Assembly: GCA_002408445.1 (NCBI GenBank)
Contig: DHSK01000171.1
Coordinates: forward strand, 22,396-44,902
DNA: 22,507 bases
Reading direction: 5' to 3'
Source of the DNA: Syntrophomonas sp. UBA5288
GTDB taxonomy: Bacteria > Bacillota > Syntrophomonadia > Syntrophomonadales > Syntrophomonadaceae
Position 1 is the stretch's first letter. Every line of letters begins with the position of its first letter. The position numbers were made by a program, and so were the translations under genes. The notes under the pieces are model-generated. The model did not search any database. It was not told the DNA's origin and was given only the letters and a program-made list of their open reading frames with translations. Shown here piece after piece: positions 1 to 6,603 of this stretch.

Positions 1-24
1 GCTTAATCATAGGAAAAAATTAAA

Positions 25-40
25 TATGCAAAACTCTCAA
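25..40. repeat. Left arm of a perfect 16-bp inverted repeat flanking the SLH gene
   Basis: The 16 bases at 25-40 (TATGCAAAACTCTCAA) are the exact reverse complement of 1554-1569. The left arm lies in the leader just upstream of the Shine-Dalgarno of the SLH gene; the right arm covers that gene's stop codon. The two arms enclose the whole coding sequence. What they do is not known; recombination sites or a remnant of a mobile element are possibilities. Confidence 0.8.
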
Positions 41-63
41 AAATAAATGGATGAGGGGAAAAT

Positions 64-1557
64 ATGCGAAAACTTATTACCGTACTTATGATTATGGCCT
101 TTACCATGGTGTCTTACCCGGCTAATGCTACTCCGCCCGATTATTGCGGAGGGGTAAATAATGAATACGAATATCAGGAATTGGTATTCCTATCCGGGCA
201 GCCGGTTAAGTTTGTAGGCAAAGTAACGGTGAGCGACCGGACCAAAACCGACTCCCGTACTATAAGCTATAAATTCACTTTGGCTCCCGAAGATAAAACT
301 ATCAAAGGCAAGCTGGACCGCAAAGTCACCTATGAGATAGATTATACCAGGAGGGATGATAAAGGTCAGACCCTAGCCTCCGACACGGTCAAGAGCTACA
401 GTGAAACAGTAACCTTCGATAAAGACAAATATGTACTGGATGATTATCAATTTTCCAAAGGGGAAATTATTGATAACCGTCCCGCTTCCGACTTTTCATC
501 GGGTACTTTGACGGCGCGCAAGTATTATAAGATAAATAAAACCGAAGGTGAAGCCATAGTCGAAATAAGCGGCGGGGATGTAGGCTATGAAAATTTCTGG
601 GGCAGTACGGAGACCCAACTAATCAATTATACTATTGAAGTGGATTCCCAGAAAAAAGACGACGAGGGAGAAACCGAATCCCAGTCTTGGCAGGGAACCG
701 TTACGGCACAAGTCTCCGACAGTATGACCAAAACCTTGAAATACGACGAAAATGAGGCGAGCTATTCCAGTTTTCCCGGAGGTCATGTGCGGGTCACCAG
801 CCGGCAGATGGTATCCCGTTATGATTATGACCTGCCCCGGGTGGTGGAGGGGACCGTCAACGATGACCGGCGCAATCGCGGTGTAGCCGAGCTTAACGCC
901 AGTATGACCCCGCGCATCGAACGGCTGATCGTACCCAAGTTCCGTGATACCGGAGGACACTGGGCGGAAGAAGATATTAACAAATTGTATTCCCTGGACG
1001 TATTCGACGGCAATTCCCAGTTTTTCCTGGCCGATACCCCTATGACCCGTTTGGACTTTGCCCGGGCAGTGGTCAAAGCCTGCGACATACGTACCGAAAC
1101 TGCTACTACCGCCCGTAAGAGACCGAGCAAGAAGGAAAAGCCGGTTTCCATCTTTAGCGATGTAGCAGTTACGGACAGCAATTATGAATATGTCAAACAG
1201 GCGGTGGATAAAGGCATAATAAGCGGTGTGGCACCCGGGCAGTTTAGCCCGCAGGGCAATCTTACCCGGGCCCAGGCCATAACGATTATAATAAAGGCAC
1301 TTGGTTTCGAGGGGAGGGCACCTTCGCCGGGCTATGCCACCTCATTTATGGATGACCGCAGTATTCCGGGCTGGGCCCGGGATAGTATCTATATGGCGGC
1401 AGAGATAGGATTGGTTCAAGGCGACAACGCCAACCGCGTCAATCCCAACCAGGTCATGACCCGGGCCGAAGCATCGGCTCTGCTGGTAAAATTTCTCAAT
1501 TTCTTGGAAGTAGACTTGCAAAAAGACTATCGTGAAAATATAGTATTATATAATTGA
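64..1557 (+). CDS. Secreted S-layer homology (SLH) domain protein
   Basis: A 497-residue exported cell-surface protein. Residues 1-22 form a Sec signal peptide (Arg-Lys near the N-terminus, hydrophobic core, cleavage likely after ANA). Residues about 30-290 are a polar, Tyr- and Thr-rich, probably beta-rich region that I do not recognise. Three SLH repeats follow at about 293-340, 364-412 and 428-480, visible as F(R/S/M)D openings with a WA or YV pair and the recurring MTR/LTR-x-(D/Q/E)-A signature. In this family the three repeats form a module that binds pyruvylated secondary cell-wall polymer, so the protein is probably anchored non-covalently outside the cell. The ATG is preceded by GAGGGG at suitable spacing. 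The gene sits between 16-bp inverted repeats. The role of the N-terminal region (structural S-layer or otherwise) cannot be told from sequence. Confidence 0.88.
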   Translation: MRKLITVLMIMAFTMVSYPANATPPDYCGGVNNEYEYQELVFLSGQPVKFVGKVTVSDRTKTDSRTISYKFTLAPEDKTIKGKLDRKVTYEIDYTRRDDKGQTLASDTVKSYSETVTFDKDKYVLDDYQFSKGEIIDNRPASDFSSGTLTARKYYKINKTEGEAIVEISGGDVGYENFWGSTETQLINYTIEVDSQKKDDEGETESQSWQGTVTAQVSDSMTKTLKYDENEASYSSFPGGHVRVTSRQMVSRYDYDLPRVVEGTVNDDRRNRGVAELNASMTPRIERLIVPKFRDTGGHWAEEDINKLYSLDVFDGNSQFFLADTPMTRLDFARAVVKACDIRTETATTARKRPSKKEKPVSIFSDVAVTDSNYEYVKQAVDKGIISGVAPGQFSPQGNLTRAQAITIIIKALGFEGRAPSPGYATSFMDDRSIPGWARDSIYMAAEIGLVQGDNANRVNPNQVMTRAEASALLVKFLNFLEVDLQKDYRENIVLYN

Positions 1558-1569
1558 GAGTTTTGCATA
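1554..1569. repeat. Right arm of the 16-bp inverted repeat flanking the SLH gene
   Basis: TTGAGAGTTTTGCATA is the exact reverse complement of 25-40 and contains the TGA stop codon of the SLH gene. At about 1.5 kb apart the arms are too distant to act as a transcription terminator hairpin. Confidence 0.8.
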
Positions 1570-1583
1570 AGTGACTTTGCGCA

Positions 1584-1641
1584 TGTCATCCTGAGGCAAG
1601 CCGAAGGATCTTAAGATTCTTCGCTTGGGCTCAGAATGACA
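1584..1641. repeat. 58-bp imperfect palindrome, intergenic repeat type
   Basis: The left half starts TGTCATCCTGAGGC and the right half ends GGGCTCAGAATGACA, with a centre at CTTAAG, so the whole unit folds into one long hairpin with a few mismatches. The TGTCATTCTGAG...CTCAGAATGACA pattern resembles a type of palindromic unit that, from memory, occurs between genes in many bacterial genomes. It sits 26 bp after the SLH gene and has no T-tract, so it may end or protect the transcript without being a classic intrinsic terminator. Confidence 0.75.
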
Positions 1642-1689
1642 AATGGGGTTTTGATAAAATAAGGAGCGGAAAAACTTACATTTAAAGGG

Positions 1690-1957
1690 AAGGTTTCAGC
1701 CCCGAAGCGGGGCTGGGGTTGATAAAGTATGTCTTTATGATCGCAACTATTTATGAGTGGTAGGTTATGCCGGGTTGGGGTATTAAGAACGCTTGCACCC
1801 CGGACTTACATCGAGGTATGCCAAATGCTAAATAGCTGCATTGATATTTTGGCTAACTAAGTTACGTGCGAACCATATAGATTCGCCTTTACCGGTGCTG
1901 CGCTAACCTTAACACCCCAACCCTGCATTTGTTAATCCTATGGATGGCTGAAACTTT
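1690..1957. repeat. Nested inverted-repeat element, MITE-like
   Basis: The outer arms AAGGTTTCAGCC (1690-1701) and GGCTGAAACTTT (1946-1957) are reverse complements with one mismatch. Inside them GGGTTGGGGTATTAAG (1772-1787) and CTTAACACCCCAACCC (1908-1923) form a second pair, also with one mismatch. A perfect GC-rich hairpin (AGCCCC-GAAGC-GGGGCT core, 1698-1714) lies at the left end. There is no coding frame. Part of the inner arm recurs at 18457-18474. The ends and family are my inference. Confidence 0.5.
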
Positions 1958-1983
1958 CTGCAGGTGTTTCGGATTTAAAAAAG

Positions 1984-2029
1984 ATCTGTGTTGATCATAA
2001 TTAATCTGTGTCCTTCAGTGTTGAATTTT
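1984..2029. repeat. 46-bp dispersed repeat, copy 1
   Basis: This matches the reverse complement of 10737-10782 over 46 bases with one mismatch (position 1993). The unit contains two ATCTGTGT blocks about 20 bp apart and ends with TTCAGTGTTGAATTTT. Both copies are intergenic and flank unrelated genes. Confidence 0.8.
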
Positions 2030-2072
2030 TTGATAATCTAAAGCTCGGTTAATAAAGGCGAGGTACAAGCAT

Positions 2073-3530
2073 TTGCACAAAAAAATATTTTTTTGCCTGG
2101 CAATCTTAATCGGGGTTTTGGCGGCCGGCTTTTTTGTTCATAAGGAAAGCCAGTCCTGCACCGGACCGGGAGTATCGGCAGCAGGGGTTAAGACAGGTAA
2201 TATATTTCCTGCTCCCGGCCGGACCAGCTATAACATGAAACTTTATTTGGATGCCGGCAACCGTATAGTTTATGGAAAAACCCATTTGAAAACAGTAAAT
2301 ACCAGTACCCAAAAATTACAGGAGTTATGGTTTACCGCCTATCCCAATGCCTTCAAAGATAAGGCTAATACCCCGGCACCGGCCAGTGCTTATTTTAATG
2401 GCTTTAATCCGGGCTGGATGAAAATAACGGCCATTACCGTAAATAGCCAAAAGGTGGTACCGGAGGAGCAAGGGATCTCGATTAGAGTCGGCTTACCCGG
2501 GGCTATAAAACCCGGCCAGGCGGTAGAAGTAGTTATCCAGTGGGAAATAAAGATTCCGCAGGCGTCTTATCGTTACGGCAGCAATCGCAGCATATATATG
2601 TTAGGTAATTTCTACCCGGCTTTAAACCTGCTTACCTCCGAAGGGTGGCATAATTCCTATAATTCAGTTTTCGGGGACCCATTCTGTTTTCCCTGTGCCG
2701 ATTATCACATGGAAATCAATATTCCCCAGGGCTATGAACTGGTATCAACCGGTCAAAACCAGGATACAATAGCAGAGGACAGCGGACGGGAAATCCATCT
2801 GGTTAAGGCCCTTAATGCGCGTGACTTTTGTATGGTGGTGGTGTATGATTACTCGAAGGTAAGCAGTGGATTTCAGAATACCTCTTTACACTGCTACGCA
2901 CCTCCCGGCGCTATGGACAAGGCCCGTCAGGTTCTGGAGCAGAGCCGGGACATATTTAATTACTATGCTTGCACTTTCGGTTCCTATCCATATAAAGAGT
3001 TTAAAATAGTATTTGTGCCGATGAAAGGTTTTCACGGTATGGAATATAGCGGGATAATTTTTTTACGGGAGGAGTTTTTGGACACTTCCTCGGACACCAA
3101 AGAAAATGAATTTCTGTTAGCCCATGAGATAGCCCATCAATGGTGGTACAGTGTGGTGGGGAACGACCAGGTGAAGGAACCCTGGCTGGATGAAGGGCTG
3201 GCCAACTGGTCGGCCTATAAATATTTATATGAGCGTAAGGGTCAAAAGCCGCCCCCGGAGAGTCATAAACCGGCAGGGATAAAACTGACCCGGGAGTTAA
3301 AAGAGATCTATTCAGCCCAGGAATATTACGGCACTGCTTATACCGGAGGGGAGGCCTTCTGGTTCGGGCTGGAAGATGAACTGGGTTCGGAACAGGTAAT
3401 AAAGGTTTTGCGCAGATACTATGCTGATTTTCAGTATGGCATAGCTACTACGGACGATTTAAAAAACTGCATCCAAGTTGAAGCCCATAAAAATATGGAC
3501 CATTATTTCCAGCGCTGGTTTGAAGATTAA
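2073..3530 (+). CDS. M1-family zinc metallopeptidase, membrane-anchored or secreted
   Basis: A 485-residue gluzincin peptidase. The zinc site is complete: HEIAH at residues 351-355 (His351, Glu352, His355) followed 18 residues later by Glu374 in WLDEGLANW, as in M1 aminopeptidases. The GMEYS segment about 25 residues before the HEIAH takes the place of the GAMEN exopeptidase motif. The N-terminus (residues about 4-22) is a hydrophobic segment after KK, so the protein is exported and either tethered or cleaved. It is shorter than classic aminopeptidase N because the large C-terminal helical domain is missing, as in other compact bacterial M1-like proteins. The start is TTG with an AGGCGAGG-type Shine-Dalgarno; no ATG fits better. 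Its TAA overlaps the stop of the opposing gene. Substrate unknown. Confidence 0.85.
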   Translation: MHKKIFFCLAILIGVLAAGFFVHKESQSCTGPGVSAAGVKTGNIFPAPGRTSYNMKLYLDAGNRIVYGKTHLKTVNTSTQKLQELWFTAYPNAFKDKANTPAPASAYFNGFNPGWMKITAITVNSQKVVPEEQGISIRVGLPGAIKPGQAVEVVIQWEIKIPQASYRYGSNRSIYMLGNFYPALNLLTSEGWHNSYNSVFGDPFCFPCADYHMEINIPQGYELVSTGQNQDTIAEDSGREIHLVKALNARDFCMVVVYDYSKVSSGFQNTSLHCYAPPGAMDKARQVLEQSRDIFNYYACTFGSYPYKEFKIVFVPMKGFHGMEYSGIIFLREEFLDTSSDTKENEFLLAHEIAHQWWYSVVGNDQVKEPWLDEGLANWSAYKYLYERKGQKPPPESHKPAGIKLTRELKEIYSAQEYYGTAYTGGEAFWFGLEDELGSEQVIKVLRRYYADFQYGIATTDDLKNCIQVEAHKNMDHYFQRWFED

Positions 3531-3895
3531 CCGTTTAAAACAGCACCACAGGCCCGCAATGATTTGCGGGCACCGGATAAACCATGGTCATCGGTTACCA
3601 CTGTAACCAGATAAGAATAAACCGCCGGGGTGTTATCGGCTGAAGACAGGCCACTGACGGCCGGGTCAGCCGCGATCAGGGGGCCATGTCCCTTGATGCG
3701 GTCAGAGGTGCTGCCTCCCTTCAGGTCGGACAAATAGGCAACACCTACCGTTCTGGACCTTGGGACGGGTTTGGTAATTGCGTCCAGGCGAACATGTATA
3801 TAACCCTGGGATTTGAGGCTTTCTACCGCCTGCAGAGCATAATTGTCGGTGGTAAAGTAAGCGAGAATTGATTTTTCACCGGGTGCAAGCTGCAT
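3527..3895 (-). CDS. Small conserved-looking protein of unknown function
   Basis: About 122 residues from the ATG at 3895-3893, which has a GGTGA ribosome-binding site six bases upstream. The frame stays open to an upstream GTG (3904) and TTG (3907), so a start four residues earlier is possible. The N-terminal part (LAPGEKSILAYF, then DNYALQAVESLKSQGY) reads like an alpha/beta fold of the sort seen in small stress-type proteins; the middle is Gly/Ser-rich and the C-terminal YSYLVTVVTDD segment looks like a buried strand. No signal peptide or membrane segment. I do not recognise a family. It is divergent from argS and its stop overlaps the peptidase stop by 4 bp. I consider it real because it has a sensible composition and its own Shine-Dalgarno. 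Confidence 0.65.
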   Translation of the reverse strand: MQLAPGEKSILAYFTTDNYALQAVESLKSQGYIHVRLDAITKPVPRSRTVGVAYLSDLKGGSTSDRIKGHGPLIAADPAVSGLSSADNTPAVYSYLVTVVTDDHGLSGARKSLRACGAVLNG

Positions 3896-3972
3896 AATAT
3901 TCACCAATCCTTTTTTGATTAGTTTGGCCCGGAAAAGACTATATTATGAATACAGAATTGAGGAGGCTCTGC

Positions 3973-5649
3973 ATGAATCCCATACAAGAATTAAAAGATA
4001 GTCTACAGCAAGCACTAGTCCACGCTCTGGAATATGCCAGGGATGAAGGTGCGATTAATTATGAGCAGGTACCGGAATTTGTCATAGAGGTACCGGCGGA
4101 TAAAGGACATGGCGATTTTGCCGCCAATATAGCCATGCTGCTGGCCCGGCAGGCCCGCATGGCACCGCGTAAAATAGCCGAGCTTATTGTCCGGCATCTT
4201 ACCATGGCCCAACCGGTAGAAAAGGTGGAAGTGGCTGGAGCAGGTTTTATTAATTTCTTTCTGAATCCTTCCTGGCTTTATGAGATACCCGCCCTGGTAA
4301 GTAATATGGGCGGTGCTTATGGCAACAGCCCCCGGCTCGGGCGCAAAGTACAGGTGGAATTTGTCAGTGCCAATCCCACCGGTAATCTGCATATGGGAAA
4401 TGCCCGGGGAGGCGCCATCGGCGATACCCTGGCCAATATACTGGAGCGCGCCGGCTACGAGGTAGAGCGGGAATTTTATATTAATGATGCCGGCAATCAG
4501 ATTGAAATATTCGGTGAATCCCTGGAAGCCAGATATTTGCAGCTCATGGGCGAGTATATCAAGTTTCCTGAGAATGGGTATGCGGGGCAGGATGTTATAG
4601 ATACGGTTAAAAACATCATTCGCGATTACAAGGACAGCTTGCTTTCCATGCCGTCGCCGGAACGGCGGCAGGCCATGATCGATTATGCTTTGCAGGAGAA
4701 AATCGGATATATCAAGAATACCTTGAAGGGTTTCGGGATTGAATATGATGTCTGGTTCAGTGAAAAAACTCTGCATCAATCAGGCAGCATTGACCAGGTT
4801 ATTAATTATCTTAGAGAGCGTGATTATGTTTACGAAGCCGACGGAGCCCTGTGGTTTAAATCCACCCTGTTCGGAGATGAAAAGGATGAAGTCCTGACCC
4901 GGACCAATGGCTTGCCCACTTATTTTGCCGCTGATATAGCCTATCATCTTAATAAATTTGAACGCGGTTTCGATTGGGTCATAAATATATGGGGAGCAGA
5001 CCACCACGGCCACGTAGCCCGAATGAAAGGCGCCATGCAGGCTTTGGGTTATGACCCGGCCCGGCTCGATATCCTGCTCATGCAGCTGGTTCGGCTCTAT
5101 CGGGGCGGAGAGGTGGTACGTATGTCCAAACGTACCGGTACCACTATCTCCCTGGATGAACTGATTGAAGAAGTGGGAAGAGATGCGGCCCGGTTCTTCT
5201 TTGTCCTGCGCAGTCCGGACAGTCATCTTGATTTTGACATGGAACTGGCCAAGCAAAAGAGCCAGGAAAACCCGGTTTACTATGTGCAATATGCCCATGC
5301 CCGCATCTGCAGTATATTCAAGCAGGCTGCCGGTGCGGATGTAGTTTTAAAACCGATCGAAGACATTGATGTCCAGCTTCTGAAGGAAAAAGAAGAGGTG
5401 GAATTGCTGCGGAAAATAGCTGATTTTCCGGAAGAGATAGCCATAGCCTCACGCACCCTGGCCCCCCAACGTATAGCCAGGTATGTGCTGGATTTGGCCG
5501 GGCTGTTTCATAGCTACTACAACCATTTTCGGGTTATAAATAAAGATAAAGACCTGGAGCAGGCTCGTTTGGCCTTGATGGGAATTACCCGTATTACGAT
5601 TAAAAATGCTCTGGATATTTTAGGCGTAAATGCGCCGGAGCAAATGTAG
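3973..5649 (+). CDS. argS: Arginyl-tRNA synthetase
   Basis: Class I aminoacyl-tRNA synthetase, 558 residues, which joins arginine to tRNA-Arg. The HIGH-type motif is HMGN (residues 140-143, within SANPTGNLHMGNARGG), and RMSKRTGT (from residue 383) is the KMSKS-type loop. An N-terminal Add-1-like domain and a C-terminal DALR anticodon-binding domain (about residues 445-558, ending in NALDILGVNAPEQM) complete the standard architecture. The frame is open to an ATG at 3946, but AGGAGG at 3961-3966 is six bases before the ATG at 3973, which also gives the usual N-terminus (MNPIQELK). A weak promoter-like pair (TTGATT at 3915, TATATT at 3940, 19-bp spacing) lies in the divergent gap. The next gene follows after 11 bp, so argS probably leads a small operon. 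Confidence 0.97.
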   Translation: MNPIQELKDSLQQALVHALEYARDEGAINYEQVPEFVIEVPADKGHGDFAANIAMLLARQARMAPRKIAELIVRHLTMAQPVEKVEVAGAGFINFFLNPSWLYEIPALVSNMGGAYGNSPRLGRKVQVEFVSANPTGNLHMGNARGGAIGDTLANILERAGYEVEREFYINDAGNQIEIFGESLEARYLQLMGEYIKFPENGYAGQDVIDTVKNIIRDYKDSLLSMPSPERRQAMIDYALQEKIGYIKNTLKGFGIEYDVWFSEKTLHQSGSIDQVINYLRERDYVYEADGALWFKSTLFGDEKDEVLTRTNGLPTYFAADIAYHLNKFERGFDWVINIWGADHHGHVARMKGAMQALGYDPARLDILLMQLVRLYRGGEVVRMSKRTGTTISLDELIEEVGRDAARFFFVLRSPDSHLDFDMELAKQKSQENPVYYVQYAHARICSIFKQAAGADVVLKPIEDIDVQLLKEKEEVELLRKIADFPEEIAIASRTLAPQRIARYVLDLAGLFHSYYNHFRVINKDKDLEQARLALMGITRITIKNALDILGVNAPEQM

Positions 5650-5660
5650 GAGGTTTTTTT

Positions 5661-5894
5661 ATGATCCAAAGGAAGAAAAGTGAAGCAGACTGGGCGGTAG
5701 CCATACTGGCCGAAAAGCAGGAACCTCTATTTTATAAAGAATTGGTGGATAAAGTGGCCGAACAGATGAATAAAAAGAACGATATCGCAACCTTGAGTTC
5801 GATTTATACCCGGCTCAATCTGGACAACCGGCTGGTTTACCAGGGCGATGGATACTGGTTTTATGACCTGCACCGGGCCCGGCACGATTTTTAA
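5661..5894 (+). CDS. rpoE: RNA polymerase delta-subunit-like HARE-HTH protein
   Basis: A 77-residue protein that looks like the N-terminal HARE-HTH (winged-helix) domain of the Firmicutes RNA polymerase delta subunit: an early AxxxLAEKQEPLFYKEL segment, then an ATLSSIYTRLNLDNRLVYQGDGYWFYDL core that resembles the delta wing. B. subtilis delta is about 173 residues because of a long acidic tail; that tail is absent here. The location, just upstream of pyrG with one gene between, agrees with rpoE-pyrG synteny. In Bacillus, delta promotes polymerase recycling and affects promoter selectivity; with no acidic tail that function cannot simply be assumed. Start ATG with GGAGG 8 bases upstream, directly after the argS stop. 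It could instead be an independent small HARE-HTH protein. Confidence 0.7.
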   Translation: MIQRKKSEADWAVAILAEKQEPLFYKELVDKVAEQMNKKNDIATLSSIYTRLNLDNRLVYQGDGYWFYDLHRARHDF

Positions 5895-5896
5895 TC

Positions 5897-6526
5897 ATGA
5901 AGATCAAATGGCTGGGACATGCGTCCTTTTACATTGAAACCGGCTCCAACCGGGTGATTACCGATCCTTTTAACGATGAGGTCGGCTATCCCCTGCCCGG
6001 GCTGGAAGCCGACCTGGTGACGGTCAGCCACCAGCACTACGACCACAATGCCACTGATACCGTAGCAGGCCATCCGGAAATAATAACCGGAGGAGTATAT
6101 CAAGGCCCGGATATACTCATAAAAGGGGTGCCTTCTTTTCATGATAAGAAGGCGGGACGGGACCGGGGCGGCAATACCATCTTCTGTCTGCAGTCCGAGG
6201 GGATTAACCTGGTCCATCTAGGTGACCTCGGGCACCTCCCCAATCAAACCCAGATCAAGGCCATGGGACCGGTGGATATTTTGTTGATTCCGGTGGGCGG
6301 CAGATTCACGATTGATGCTGACGAGGCTTATACTACGGTGCAGATGATTAATCCTCATATAATAATACCCATGCATTATAAGACTCCTCACCTCAGTTTT
6401 GAACTTGCTCCGGTGGAAGCATTTACTTCCCGGTTTAACCTGGCTGTAAAAAAACCATTTCTGGAGATAGAACGGCAAGATTTAAAAAATGGCGCCAAAG
6501 TAATTGTTCTTGACTATATGTCCTAG
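5897..6526 (+). CDS. UPF0173-type metal-dependent hydrolase
   Basis: A 209-residue cytoplasmic metallo-beta-lactamase-fold protein. The first motif is HxHxDH (His45, His47, Asp49, His50 in SHQHYDHN). Later candidate ligands are the His in SFHD, the Asp in HLGDLGH and the His in PMHYKTP. The sequence opens MKIKWLGHASFYIE and matches the YtkL/UPF0173 family, whose physiological substrate is not established. The ATG begins 2 bp after the stop of the preceding gene, which indicates translational coupling. Length is normal for the family (about 210-230). Confidence 0.85.
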   Translation: MKIKWLGHASFYIETGSNRVITDPFNDEVGYPLPGLEADLVTVSHQHYDHNATDTVAGHPEIITGGVYQGPDILIKGVPSFHDKKAGRDRGGNTIFCLQSEGINLVHLGDLGHLPNQTQIKAMGPVDILLIPVGGRFTIDADEAYTTVQMINPHIIIPMHYKTPHLSFELAPVEAFTSRFNLAVKKPFLEIERQDLKNGAKVIVLDYMS

Positions 6527-6555
6527 TTGACCGGTACGCGCAAAGAGAGTAAAAT
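6527..6555 (+). promoter_or_regulatory. Probable sigma-A promoter of pyrG
   Basis: TTGACC (6527-6532) and TAAAAT (6550-6555) are 17 bp apart, close to the sigma-A consensus. The -35 box begins at the base after the TAG of the upstream gene. Transcription would start near the GGGA at about 6561-6564, leaving a leader of about 40 nt. Confidence 0.6.
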
Positions 6556-6603
6556 GCTAAGGGATTTGGTTTAACAGTTTTGGGAAAGAGAGGGACTATA
6601 ACA

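Larger units (their letters stand above)
1558..2072. other. Gene-free stretch rich in repeats
   Basis: No reading frame here has a ribosome-binding site or recognisable product. The 515 bp hold, in order, the right arm of the SLH-flanking repeat, a 58-bp palindrome (1584-1641), a GC-rich hairpin (1698-1714), a nested inverted-repeat element (1690-1957) and one copy of a 46-bp dispersed repeat (1984-2029). I see no clear sigma-A promoter for the downstream peptidase. Confidence 0.7.

Noticed and set aside
25..1569. The SLH gene with its inverted repeats as an insertion sequence
   Set aside because: The enclosed gene is a surface protein, no transposase is present, and no target duplication is visible next to the arms.
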